From Heterohyrax brucei (Eukaryota; Chordata; Mammalia; Hyracoidea; Procaviidae): DNA of 64,000 bases. The stretch spans positions 197,338,796 to 197,402,795 of the forward strand of contig CM053142.1 of assembly GCA_028571685.1 (NCBI GenBank), in the 5' to 3' direction. The notes under the pieces were generated by a model that saw nothing but the letters and a program-made list of their open reading frames with translations, searched no databases and was not told the DNA's origin. Below are positions 11,283 through 20,935 of the stretch, piece after piece. Position numbers and translations under genes: made by a program. Each line of letters begins with the position of its first letter. The first letter of the stretch is position 1.

Positions 11283-11940
11283 TAGTTGTTACCTTGTAGA
11301 CTCCAGGGCTTGGACATCTTATGCATAGCAGGACAAAACGTCACCCTCTTCTAGGCTGTCTTCACAATTGCTGCTGTCCTCAAGTCATTCTGTCCATTCT
11401 GGTGGCTACTGTGTCAATGTACCTCACAAGCATCCCTCCTTTTTTAGCTGACCCTCTGCTTTGTCAAATACCATTTTCCTTCCTAGGAGGTGGTCCTCCC
11501 AGATGCAGTGTCCAAAGTAAGGAAGACTGAGTCTATCTGTCCTCACTTCTAAGAAGTTTTGCAGGTGTGTTCCTTCTAAGACGAATTTGTTCATTTTCCT
11601 AGAAGTCCATCACACATTAAATGTTCTTCACCAGCACTACAGTCAGAATCTGTCTGTTGTTCTTCTGTCTTCCTTCTTCATTGTCGTGCTTCTACATGTA
11701 CACGAGGTGATTAACAAGACCACGGCTGAGGTCACGCACACCATGATCATCAAATTGACATCTTTGCTTTTCAAAGAAATTTAGAGAGTTTTTTCACAGC
11801 AGATTTGTCCAGTGTAATATACTGTTTGATTTCCTAGATGCTGCTTTCAAGGATATTGATTGTTGATACATGTAAAATAAAATCAAGGACACCTTTGACC
11901 TTTTTTCTCACTTATTATGACCATACTTGTGAAACACTTA
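11283..11940 (-). mobile_element. RTE LINE 3' part
   Basis: The reverse complement gives the final 650 bp of the RTE. Markers on the plus strand are agttgttaccttgtagactc, agctgaccctctgctttgtc, gaagttttgcaggtgtgttc, catgatcatcaaattgacat and agaaatttagagagtttttt. It is more diverged than the 41.2 kb copy. Confidence 0.65.
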
Positions 11941-11994
11941 GTTCTTTCTACAGGACATTGTGTGCAATTTATGTTATTATCTTATTTAAAGTTT

Positions 11995-12480
11995 TTCACA
12001 GATTGAATTGTAGCCACTGAAATGTAGCAATTTTGCTAAGCCCTGATTCCTGGTATTGTGTGATACTCCTGTGTGCTGTAAACCCTGTCTCTGGGATGTT
12101 AACAAGGGAGGACGGCTGCCAGTCATGTTGGTGGGGCAGGACTCAGTGTGTAAAAGACTGTATTGTGTCTTGGGACAATCTCTTGAAACATCAAGGAAAG
12201 AGGCTAGCAGAGAGTTGGGACCTCATGTCACGAAGAAGCAGTGCCGGGAGCAGAGTGCACTCTTTGGAAAAGACCTGAGTTTCCTGCATCTCAGAAGCTC
12301 CCAGTCCAGAAGATTGATGACAAGGACCTTCTTCCAGAGCTAGCAGAAAAGGCATTCCCCTGGAGATAATGCCCTGAATTCAGACTTGTAGCTTACTAGA
12401 CTCCGACAGAATAAAATTTCTCTTTTTAAAGCCATCCACTTGTGATATTACTGTTTTAGCAGTACCAGAGGACTAAGACA
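11995..12480 (+). mobile_element. MaLR-like solo LTR
   Basis: It opens cacagattgaattgtagcc, has the ggggcaggactcagtgtgta block, the agaagattgatgacaaggac block, agaataaaatttctcttttt and the terminal gtaccagaggactaagaca. Layout equals the copies at 18.37 and 57.73 kb. Confidence 0.75.
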
Positions 12481-12597
12481 AACCTCACAACAATCCTGTG
12501 AACTTGATACCATTTCTACCCCCATTTTATATATAACAAACCTGAGGAGCAGTGAAGTTTTAAGACTTGCCTATGGTCACATAACTCATAAGTGATT
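12481..12597 (+). mobile_element. MIR SINE core
   Basis: The sequence aacctcacaacaatcctgtg, ccccattttatatataacaa and atggtcacataactcataag corresponds to the MIR consensus order (ctcacaacaaccctatgagg, ccccattttacagatgagg, aaggtcacacagctagtaag). MIR is an ancient, mammal-wide tRNA-derived SINE. Confidence 0.75.
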
Positions 12598-13052
12598 GTA
12601 TCAGTTAGCTGCTTTGGTATAACAAATCATCCCAAAATCAGTGGCATAAAGAACAGCTATTTGTGATTTCTCCCAAGTCCATGGGTCAGTGGACAGCTCT
12701 TTAATCTTAGCTGGCAGATCAGCAGGGACTGACAGTGACATCTCAGCTCTTCCTCGCGTGCTCTCTCTTCCCCCGACAGGCTAGCTCGGGCTTCTTCTCA
12801 CAGAGATGCAAAGTCCAGCTGTGCCCGAGAACAAGCAGAAATACACAAGACATCCTGAGACCTAGGCTCGGAACTGGCACAGCATGGCTTCCGTCTATTC
12901 GCTGTTCAGAGGAATGTACAGAACCATCTTAGAACTGAAGAGGACTACAAAGTCACAGGGCCCGGGTCACGGGTTCAAGGAGGCTATTAATAGGGGCCAT
13001 CCATACAGTCAGCTTTTCACAGTGGCACAGCTGACCTTGAAATAGGAATAAT
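12598..13052. other. Old interspersed repeat, family not assigned
   Basis: It begins tatcagttagctgctttggt, then ataacaaatcatcccaaaat and cagtggcataaagaacagct. This is a pattern I associate with an ancient mammalian LTR or DNA element read from its terminus, but I cannot name the family. The right part (12.75-13.05 kb) is unrecognised. Confidence 0.35.
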
Positions 13053-13629
13053 CCCTTTATCAGTCAGGTTTCTTTAGAGAAACAGAACCAAGAGGATACG
13101 TGCCTCTGTGTGTATGTGTGTGTGTATAATTTTATTTTAAGGACTCGGCTCACATGATTGTATGGCTGTCAAGTCTAAAACCCTTAGCACAGTCTGGCAT
13201 ATTAAAAATTCCCAGGCAAAAATGAATGTGCAATCTTGAGGCAGAATGTTTCCATCTCTGGGAAACCTCACTGGTGGCTCTTAAGGCCTCCTGACTGATG
13301 GAGAAGGCCCACCTCATGATCAGGGACAATCTCCTTTCCGACAGGAGCCTGGGTGGTGAGGTGGTCGGGAGCGTGTCTGCATTCGTTCAGTGGTTTGAGA
13401 GCAAGAGCTGCTCCTTGGACGCCCTCGGGGCAGTTCTGCTCCCTCCTATAGGGTCTGTACAAATCCTAATAGAGTCAGTGGCAATAGGTTTGGTTTCCTG
13501 TTTGTTTCAAAGCCAGCTGCTTTACAGATGTTAACCATATTGGCGAAACACCTTCACAGTAATACCTGATGTTTCATTAAACAGCTGGTACCATAACCTA
13601 GCTAACAGACACGGAAAACCAACCATCAA
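13053..13629 (-). mobile_element. Mammal-wide LTR with SINE inserted
   Basis: The plus strand reads tttatcagtcaggtttcttt, agaaacagaaccaagaggat, a TG-rich microsatellite, ggctcacatgattgtatggc, then the later blocks, and ends taacctagctaacagacac and accaaccatcaaa. The layout is a full LTR in reverse orientation. A SINE interrupts it at about 13.38-13.51 kb. The LTR predates the SINE. Confidence 0.6.
13375..13508 (+). mobile_element. AfroSINE 3' half
   Basis: The blocks gcagttctgctccctcctat, agggtctgtacaaatcctaa and the T/G-rich tail ggtttggtttcctgtttg match the end of the SINE family. It lies inside the LTR at 13.05-13.63 kb. Confidence 0.6.
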
Positions 13630-14544
13630 AACTCTTGATCAAAGTGAGACTTCTTTTATGTATCCTTTTTAACATAGGTTAAGAAACTTGTGGAATTCAA
13701 GAATATTAACATGTTTTATTATTACTATTAATTTCAAGAGTAAGAGCAGACACAAAGTCTCAAGTATTTCAAGCCCTCAATGATGGAAAAGACGTGAATA
13801 AAGAAATGGTGAAAACGATTTACCCGAGATTTGGCAACGACTCGTTCCCAGGGGATGGAACTATGGGCAACAGCTGTTGGCTTCTTTCTATTTGCATTTT
13901 CTATTTTCTATTTCTACTTGACTTTTCTAAATGTTCTGTAATAATAATGCACTAATTATATGTTACAAAATGACTATTTAAGGAAAACTGCTTTGCCTTC
14001 TGGCTGTGGATATATCCTTATTAAAACCCAGTGCCAAAACACTCTAAAAGTGATACATTCTAAACAAGTGGTCCTGGGCAGAGGGGAACCTTTGCCACCC
14101 ACAGCCCCTGGACCTTTGGTGGGGAGATTGCTGTTCGAGGAGCAGGGGTCCTTGGTGTCAGTTTCATCATGAAGTTCCTCTGGACTGTGGTTTGATCCAC
14201 GTGTGAGTATCACGCATCACAGGACGATTTGCATGGTAGGCCCAGACGTGAAAATCAAAACCACAGCCCGTGGACTGGATCCAGATACCAGGTCCATAGT
14301 CTCAATCTGCCGGCTGTGTCCCGCATGAGAATTACAACCTAACTTGCTTTTAACAAGAAGACTATTACACTGAGTAAGAATTCTATACTACAATAAACAT
14401 AAAAATAAACAAGAGACTCCTAAGTGTATGGTATGAGCCCTTACGACATCCCAGAAACTGGGATTAGCATTTTTAATACACAATCCTGTTCCGTGTGCAG
14501 TCCTGTTGTGACAGCATGGGGTCAATGAGAGCCGTGACACCAGA
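13630..14544. other. Unassigned, possible old LINE end
   Basis: Near 13.87-13.97 kb the run ttttctatttctacttgact, tttctaaatgttctgtaata has the feel of an ancient LINE 3' end, but this is weak. The rest of the stretch to 14.54 kb is not recognised. Confidence 0.3.
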
Positions 14545-14765
14545 GCTTGTATTGTGACTACTAAGTGCCAGGTGTTCTTCTGGTTCCTTGCCATGTTTTT
14601 CGTTCCTTTACTCTTCATCTCACCTCTTCACTAGGTTCTCACATCACCTCTACTTACTGATAAGAGAATCAGAGGGCTGAGGTTGACTTGACCAACAGCA
14701 CACGCAAAGTGAGCCCTCCAGTCCATTGTCCCCGAGTCCTGCGCTGCCTGTGTCACCTCTGGTGA
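14545..14765 (+). mobile_element. MIR SINE
   Basis: Blocks in MIR order: gactactaagtgccaggtgt, cttcatctcacctcttcac, taagagaatcagagggctga, ttgacttgaccaacagcaca and agtgagccctccagtccatt. It is strongly diverged, as expected for this ancient family. Confidence 0.65.
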
Positions 14766-15089
14766 ACAGACATTTCTGGTGGCAGACATTTTCAAAGATG
14801 GCTGGTGCTCAGCCTGCCAACAGCCTCAGTGTGAGTGAGAGGAGACTTCCTGCTTCCCCCAAAGTCAACCCAAGGTAGAGGCTGTGGGTATCAGGAATAG
14901 CTTCTCTCAGGAGGTGACATCTAGGGCACCTGGGAGGTGAGACATGGGCTGGTACTTTGGTGCATTGTGAGCTGTGAGAGAGGAATGTGGTGTGGTTGAT
15001 CACGGGGAGCAGGGAAAGACTAGGAAGAGGAGGACAGGGAGGGCAGGCAGGGACTGGTCACACCGACACTGTGGATCATGTAAAGGGCT
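14766..15089. other. Unassigned, possibly ancient LINE 3' sequence
   Basis: The phrase gcttctctcaggaggtgacat followed by ggtgagacatgggctgg and later agggaaagactaggaagagg resembles a common ancient LINE-type 3' region. I cannot name the family with confidence. Confidence 0.3.
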
Positions 15090-15466
15090 GTGTTACAGAC
15101 TGAGTCATGTTCCCTCCAAATATATGCTGGAACCCTAACCACTATTCCCATGGACATGATTATATTTATAAATAGAGCTTCCTTGTTACATTAATGAGAT
15201 CATACCTAGTGTCCTAACCCTAGTCACCTCTGAGTTATAAAAAGAATGGCTTAGACACGAATCATATTCTAGGGAAAACAGTTGCCACGGAAAGGTCGCC
15301 AAAAACTGAAAAATGCCCAAAGCTGCCAGCAAGGAGGGGACCAACGGGCCAAGGGTCTGACTGGGACTTCCAGCCTCCCAAACTATGACGAGATCATTTC
15401 TGTAATAGATTTCTGTCATCCACATGTGGAACTTCTGTTACAGCAGCTCTGGGAGACTAAGAAGTG
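15090..15466 (+). mobile_element. MaLR-type LTR
   Basis: It opens gttacagactgagtcatgtt, ccctccaaatatatgctgga and accctaaccactattcccat, has agcctcccaaactatgacga near its end, and closes cttctgttacagcagctctg ggagactaag. This is the general MaLR (MLT1/MST-like) order, older in type than the 18.37 kb copy. Confidence 0.65.
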
Positions 15467-15751
15467 TGTGTGCTGTATTCCGAGAACAACGAGATGCTGT
15501 TGGTGGTGGTCCTGTGACCCACCCGGGTTTATAAACTCCGCTTTGGCTGTGATGTGGAGAGCGGGTTAAAGGACAGGAGAGCTGAGTCTGAGTTCGGCTG
15601 TGAGACTCAGCAGGGACAGGATGGTGGATTAGAGAAGAGCAGGGGTGTCAGGGTCACAAAAAAGCGAATGGGTTACAGGTATATTTTGGATAAAAAACTA
15701 AAAATCCTCTACTTTCAGTTTAATTTATACAGAGATGACAGTTCTTAAAAT

Positions 15752-15985
15752 GTTACTAAATGTTGTCAAGTCAGCTCCAAAAGACAGCAACCGGATGTTA
15801 AGAGAACAAAATGTCGCCGGGCCCCACGCCGTCCTCCTAATCTTGGCTTGTTTGTTCCCTGCCGGTAACAGCCGTGTCAGTCCACCTCACGGGGGCCCTT
15901 CCTGATCCTGCTGATGCTCCATTTTACCAAGCGTCGCGTCCTTCTCCAGGAATTAGTTTGTCCTGATAACATATTCAAAGTAAGT
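15752..15985 (-). mobile_element. RTE LINE 3' end
   Basis: The plus strand carries aatgttgtcaagtcagctcc, caccgtcctcctaatc-like text, tgtgtcagtccacctcacgg, ttttaccaagcgtcgcgtcc and aggaattagtttgtcctgat. This is the last 230 bp of RTE in reverse. A forward-oriented RTE piece follows directly, so the two form an inverted pair. Confidence 0.65.
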
Positions 15986-15989
15986 GAGA

Positions 15990-16805
15990 GGCAGTGAAAA
16001 GGACTTGAAACACTTACTGATGAAGAGCGAAGGTCCAAAGCCTTCGGTATGGATTACATTTTAACAGCAAGAAAACAAAAATCCTCACAACTGGACCAAT
16101 AAGAAACATCATATAAAGAAATGTTGATGGACTTGGCGACAGAGAGTAGCCATACCATGTGTGCACTTTATGGTTCTGTGCATCCATAGCACATCCTGCT
16201 GACTTCTTACTGGTGGCAGGGGAGTAGGTGGAGAGAAGGGGACAGGAGATCTTTGGGAGGATAAGATGAGCACGGAGCAGAGAGGAAGAGAGTGCTGTCA
16301 CCAGGCAGGGAGAGCAGTGGGAGCTGCATATAGGTGGGCATGCAAATCTGTATGGGAATGTACATTATCACTCAATCATACTAAAAAAAAAAGAAAGAAA
16401 GAAATGTTGAAGTTCTTAAAACAGTTTCTCTAATAAAAGCCTGATCAAATGACACATGGCCTTGGTCAGATCTGCTGCAGAAGACCTCTTTCAAGTGTTC
16501 AAAAGCAAAGATAGCACTTTAAGGACTAAAGAGCCCTGAGCCAAGCCATGGTGTTTTCAGCCACATCACACGCATGAGAAAGCTGGACAATGAGTAAGGA
16601 AGACTGAAGAAGAATAGATGCCTTTGAATTACTGCATTGGGGAAGAAGGTCAAGGCTACCGAAAGAAGGAAGTAATCCGCCTTGGAAGCGGTACAGCCCT
16701 CACAGTCCTTAGAAGAGAGGGTAGGAGACTTTGTCTCGTGTACTTCGGACACATTACCATTTGCTGAAGAAATGAGTGACTGAAACAAGGCTTGCTTTGT
16801 CAAGA
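15990..16805 (+). mobile_element. RTE LINE 3' part, interrupted by an L1 tail
   Basis: Forward RTE: aaaaggacttgaaacactta, gaaaacaaaaatcctcacaa, ctggaccaataagaaacatc, then an L1 tail, then gttgaagttcttaaaacag, agaagacctctttcaagtgt, gaaagctggacaatgagtaa and cttcggacacattaccattt. The two halves join without loss across the L1 insertion. Confidence 0.75.
16129..16400 (+). mobile_element. 5'-truncated L1 3' end with target duplication
   Basis: The block tggacttggcgacagagagt, cactttatggttctgtgcat, gagagtgctgtcaccaggca, atataggtgggcatgcaaat and tcactcaatcatac plus an A-rich tail is the reverse complement of the L1 3' UTR at 35.64-35.92 kb. It is flanked by agaaatgttga at about 16118-16128 and again at about 16401-16411, the target-site duplication of an L1 retroposition into RTE. 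Confidence 0.85.
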
Positions 16806-17039
16806 TTGGAAGGGCATTCTTTTAAATCATATTCTTAAAAAAGGGATTATTCAGTCAGTGCTATTGGCCACCTAGTCAAGTGTTTGGGGTGAGGGCAGGA
16901 GGATTTTCCTTTTTTCTTTGATACAAGCTAATTCCAGAAGGCTAATGACTTAATTTAAAAAAAGAATCAAAGTAAAATATAAAATGCTTTTATAGTTTTT
17001 TTGTAGGGAAATTCTCTTGCATTTCTAAGAGCACTTAAG

Positions 17040-17480
17040 GAAAAAAAAAGTCCATAAAAAAGGAAGTACGAAGAACACAACTACATTAATTACAAGCTGT
17101 AGAAAATTCTTTGCTTCCTATATGCCAGACAAAGAATTAATATCTAGAAAATGTAAATTTCCTCAAAATCCACATGAACTCCACAGTAAGAAAAAACAAA
17201 TGGGCCAAGCCCATAAATAGGTAAATCACAGGAAAATAAAAAATTAGAAACCTCAGCAAGTAAACAAAAGAAAAGAATTCAGAATCACTGGGACAAAAGG
17301 AAGACAGAGGGAAATAATCACAAACTAGGGCTTGTCACGGGAGTTGGCAAAGATTCAAAAGACAGACAACACTCAGTGTTGACAAGGCCGTGGGGGCACG
17401 TGTCCACCTGGCTGCTTTAGGAAGTACAGCTTGGAAACCTGGGAGAAGGTTTCGCCAGCTCTTCTCAGTATTAGGGTGCT
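17040..17480 (+). mobile_element. Old L1 ORF2 3' region
   Basis: The run atatgccagacaaagaatta atatctag, aacaaatgggccaagcccat, cctcagcaagtaaac and tcacgggagttggcaaagat fits the distal part of L1 ORF2 and the following region. Decay is heavy and no frame survives. Confidence 0.6.
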
Positions 17481-17864
17481 CAGTTGTTAAAGCTGGCAAG
17501 TCTGCTCCTGGGAACCTGTCTTTCCATAGACAAATGTGTTCTGGGCACCACCACATCCCAGACATGTGACGGACAAGGTAGGAACCCCCCGAGGGAACAG
17601 CAGCAATCAGGAAACCCTCCCATCAACCACAGGCCATTTCCTGGAGAAATCATCACATCTGAAAAAATACATTTGGAACGATTCTCACAGAATCCAGACT
17701 CTCCAGAGCTTCTGAGGCTGGATGAACCACCAAAACTATTGTCCGGAGACAATCTTGAAAACCGACACCAAGAGTGTCTTATGAAGTCTTCTTTAAACCG
17801 AAGAACAGACTAGCTGAACCCATGACGAATGTCTGCCATGAGTGCTGTGCTCTTTGAAAAAACT
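17481..17864. other. Unassigned, perhaps more of the old L1
   Basis: The text near 17.48-17.58 kb (ctggcaagtctgctcctggg, agacaaatgtgttctgggca) could continue the L1 distal region. The remainder is unrecognised. Overlapping open frames on both strands here show no domain. Confidence 0.3.
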
Positions 17865-17871
17865 TCCACAT

Positions 17872-18027
17872 GGTGGAAACCACAGTGACCAGGTGTCACG
17901 TCTGCTAACCAAAAGGTCAGCAGCTCAAATCTGCCAGGCGCTGCTTGGGAACTCTATGGAGCAGTTCTGCTCTGCCCTGGGGTTTCCACAAGTCAGAATT
18001 GACTTGATGGTAGTGGGTATTTGGGGA
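17872..18027 (+). mobile_element. AfroSINE
   Basis: Nearly complete: ggtggaaaccacagtgacc, tctgctaaccaaaaggtcag, cagctcaaatctgccaggcg, actctatggagcagttctgc and the RTE-like tail cacaagtcagaattgacttg atggtagtgggtatttgg. Box A and B-like regions are present but decayed. Confidence 0.8.
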
Positions 18028-18179
18028 TCTACATAGGATCCAGTGGACAACAGCGAACAGAAAGGACAGGTGAGAAGCCCAGGGGGCAGTGAGGTCGTGT
18101 CAGTGAGGGAGGGACAATTTGGGCGAGGAGGGCGAGAGTACTCCCACAGCTAAAGAATGTGATTAGCATCCTCCGGTAG

Positions 18180-18371
18180 TCTACTTAACAACTATTGAAT
18201 CAGTGTCCGTTCTGCTGGGTATATTTCCAACAACACCACCAAATATATAAAATTAATTAACAACAACCAAAAAAGGGCATTTGCCAGAATCTCCAGTGCA
18301 GCACTGTTTATGGCTGGGAAACATACTAAGTGACCATTTTGTGTATGTGTGTATGAGGGACTGTTGGAAGC
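18180..18371 (+). mobile_element. Old L1 fragment
   Basis: The text ttctgctgggtatatttcca and agaatctccagtgcagcact gtttatggctgggaaacat matches the distal L1 pattern also seen at 19.94-20.05 kb (gggaatatatcctacagaat, gttgcagcacagtccacgat). Confidence 0.6.
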
Positions 18372-18913
18372 TGTCATGGATGTTGAGTTGGGGGACCTAT
18401 CCCCCTAAAATTTGTGTCAGCTTGGCTAGACCCTGATTCTCATTGTTGTGCGGTTGTCCTCCCTTTGGTCACCCCCTCCTGTGTTACGTGTCATGATCTC
18501 TGCCTGCGGTTAAAAAGGAGTAGGGTGGGATTCAACACTGTCGTCCGCGTCACATCCCTGACCCCACAGACAGGGAGCCCCCCTGTGGCGCGGCCTGCAC
18601 CACCTTGTGTCTTACAAGAGCCAAAAGAAAGAGGAAGCAAGCCGAGAGTGAGGACCTCACCCCACCAAGAAAGTGGTGCCTGGAACAGAGCGTGTCCTGG
18701 GGACCCGAGGCTTCTGTGCAGAGCAGCTCCAACTGCGGACGAAGAGCGACAACAACGATCTTCACTCCGGAGCCCAGACAGAGAGAGGCTTCCCCAGGGC
18801 TGCCACTCTGAGTTTGGACTTCTAGCCTAGTAGACGGCGAGAAAATAAACTTCTCTGTGCTCAAGCCCACCACCTGCGGTATTTTGGTTACAAAGCACTA
18901 GATGGCTAAGACA
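18372..18913 (+). mobile_element. CpG-richer MaLR-like solo LTR
   Basis: It starts tgtcatggatgttgagttgg and ends agcactagatggctaagaca, a TG...CA element of about 540 bp. It has the family blocks tgtgtcagcttggctagacc, ggtgggattcaacactgtcg and a gagaaaataaacttctctg polyadenylation region. It keeps more CpG dinucleotides than its relatives. The 138-residue and 107-residue open frames inside it are incidental. Confidence 0.8.
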
Positions 18914-18944
18914 GAGGCCTTCAGCTGGGTGCAAGGGACAGAAG

Positions 18945-19075
18945 CCTGGAGACCCGCTTTCACGCAGATTACGGCCAAGAAAGCCCACGGAGCACAGTTC
19001 CATAATCTAACACACGAGTCCCCCAGGCCAAGGCTGACTCAGTGGCGCCTGGTTTGGTATTTTGCTTTTTACCAA
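18945..19075 (+). mobile_element. SINE 3' part
   Basis: The order cacgcagattacggccaaga, aagcccacggagcacagttc, cataatctaacacacgagtc, actcagtggcgcctggtttg and gtattttgctttttacc matches the distal half and tail of the AfroSINE variant at 50.65 kb. Confidence 0.6.
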
Positions 19076-19420
19076 CTAGACGTGTCTGCGACATGGAAGG
19101 AGCCATGTTATCTAGTTGAGAAGTTGCAGCGTAGACACATCTGAAGAACACTCGGACTCTCAGGTACCCAGTGGCAATGTCAGGAGAGTGGAGCGCCAGC
19201 GCTTTGTCACAAATGCACATTCATGCTTTGAAAAGCCACGCGTCTCTTCATGAGGAAAGGACAGCAGGCTGGAGCTGTCTACTGAGTGGCCCTGGCCTTG
19301 CTCAGAACTCAAGCTCTGCCACTCTTGATGGTGGGAACCCAGTATGCTTGCTATCCTTTCTGCACTTCTGGGAGAGGAATGCAGGTCATGGGGCCTGTGT
19401 CATGGGGCCGTGGGGGGAGT
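19076..19420. other. Unassigned sequence
   Basis: About 345 bp between two SINEs. No element or coding signal recognised. Confidence 0.35.
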
Positions 19421-19535
19421 GGCAGGAGCCCTGGTGGTGCAGTGGTTAAACACTCCACTGCCAACAGGAAGGGGGGCAGTTCGAACCCCCTCAGCAGCAA
19501 CTGGAGAGAAGACCTGGAGATGTGTGTTCATAAAC
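19421..19535 (+). mobile_element. AfroSINE 5' part
   Basis: The well-kept head caggagccctggtggtgcag tggttaaacactccactgcc, then gggcagttcgaaccccctca, is the Pol III promoter region of the SINE. It is followed by an L1 tail rather than its own 3' end, so it is truncated or chimeric. Confidence 0.75.
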
Positions 19536-19544
19536 CTTACAGTC

Positions 19545-19795
19545 CATCCAGGAGGTCCATGATGCTCAGCCAGCAGCACCTGCCCGGAGGTGAGACGAGA
19601 GGGCAGAGGGGACAAGAGCTGGTGATGGACACAGGAGATACAAGGCGGAAAGGAGGAGTGTGCTGTCACAGGGTCGGGAGAGCAGTCAGGGTTATACGGC
19701 AGAGTGTGTGAACGTTTTTGTAGGACAAAGTGAATTCGATTGTACACTCTCCCTTGAAACGCAGTAAAACACTTAAGTTTTTTAAAAAAAAAAAA
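19545..19795 (+). mobile_element. L1 3' UTR and tail
   Basis: The run ggtgatggacacaggagata caaggcgg, gaggagtgtgctgtcacagg, gagagcagtcagggttatac and cacagtaaaacac-like end with a poly-A at about 19783-19794 is the elephant-type L1 3' UTR. It matches 22.98 kb and 60.1 kb. Confidence 0.75.
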
Positions 19796-19903
19796 GATGA
19801 CGGCCTAGAAAACCCTGTGGGAGAGCTGTGCTCTGACGCATGCGGTCACCGTGAGTCGAAACCGACTCAACAGCACCCAGTGGCAGCAGGGCAAGTGAAT
19901 CTG
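19796..19903 (+). mobile_element. RTE-type SINE tail
   Basis: The text gcctagaaaaccctgtggga, gtcaccgtgagtcgaaaccg and actcaacagcacccagtggc is the 3' tail shared by RTE and its SINEs, in forward orientation. Confidence 0.65.
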
Positions 19904-20560
19904 TCCAGTCAGTTAATAGTTGCAAAATCACCATCTGGGAATATATCCTACAGAATCAAGGCTGTTCACACCAGATGATACATGCACACGAATGTTCGTT
20001 GCAGCACAGTCCACGATAGCAAAAAGATGGAATAAACCCAGGTGCCCAACAACAGAAGAATGGGTGGGTCAGCTTTGGTGTCTGTACTCAACAGAATACA
20101 ATACACTGATAAAGAACAATGGTAGCAGGAAATGTCTCTCAATTTGGTCTCAACTGGAGGACATTATGTTGAGTGAAACTAGTCAGCGACAGAAGGACAA
20201 CTGTTACATGAGACCCCTACGTTAAAAACTTAAAAGCATACTCACACATAACAAAAAAGACTCTTTGACGGCTACAAGGGTGGGGAAGGTGGGAGGGCAG
20301 GAGGGCGAGGGGCGAGGGTTTAGATTAGATAGTTGTTAGAAATTTGGTTGGGTGAAAGTGGTGACAATACATGTTAGTAAGAAGATCAATATTAAAAAAA
20401 AAGAAATTACATAAATCTCCATAAAATCAGGAACAATATTTAGTATTTATGGTCAATTCTTACATAGATATACAAAAATCAGTTGTATTAAGTATTTACA
20501 GTCAATTTCAAGAATATACAATATTTCAATAAAAAAAAAGGAAAGAAAAGATCTCTGGCT
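19904..20560 (+). mobile_element. L1 distal ORF2, 3' UTR and A-rich end
   Basis: The stretch atatatcctacagaatcaag, cgttgcagcacagtccacga, caacaacagaagaatgggtg, agtgaaactagtcagcgaca, then ttttgtgt-free UTR text such as tgacggctacaagggtgggg matches the reverse complement of 36.47-36.75 kb in the large L1. An A-rich region closes it after 20390. Confidence 0.75.
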
Positions 20561-20694
20561 GTCATCCAGAGACAGTGGCCCTGGGCGATACGGGACGAAA
20601 TGGGGCCCAGTCCTGTGCCTGCTTCCTGAGGCTCAAAGTGTCTGTGTTCACTGCTGTGGCCCCTGCATCAACGCCCCTGGCTGAGGATCCCACC

Positions 20695-20935
20695 CACCTG
20701 TCGTCTTGTGACGCTGTGGTGGCCTGCATGGCACTGTGATGCTGGAAGCCAAACCACTAACATTTCCAACACAGCAGGGTCACCCACAGTAGACAGCTTT
20801 CAGGAGGGCTTCTGGATTAAAACAGACCTGGAAGGAAGGCCTGGCTGTGCAACTTAGAAAATCAGCCAAGGAAAGCCCTGTGGAGGACAACAGAACGTCA
20901 CACTCCTGATGGGATGGTGGACAGAACGTTCAGCT
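20695..20935 (+). mobile_element. RTE 5' leader monomer
   Basis: The text tggtggcctgcatggcactg, tgatgctggaagccaaacca, cagcagggtcacccacagta, gacagctttcaggagggctt and gaaggaaggcctggctgtgc is, in forward orientation, the leader block found at the 5' end of the RTE at 40.50-40.97 kb. A single monomer is present with no RTE coding part attached. It could equally be the body of a headless SINE. Confidence 0.6.

Noticed and set aside
18414-18830. 138-residue open frame
   Set aside because: Entirely inside the MaLR-like LTR at 18372-18913; solo LTRs of this group carry no gene.
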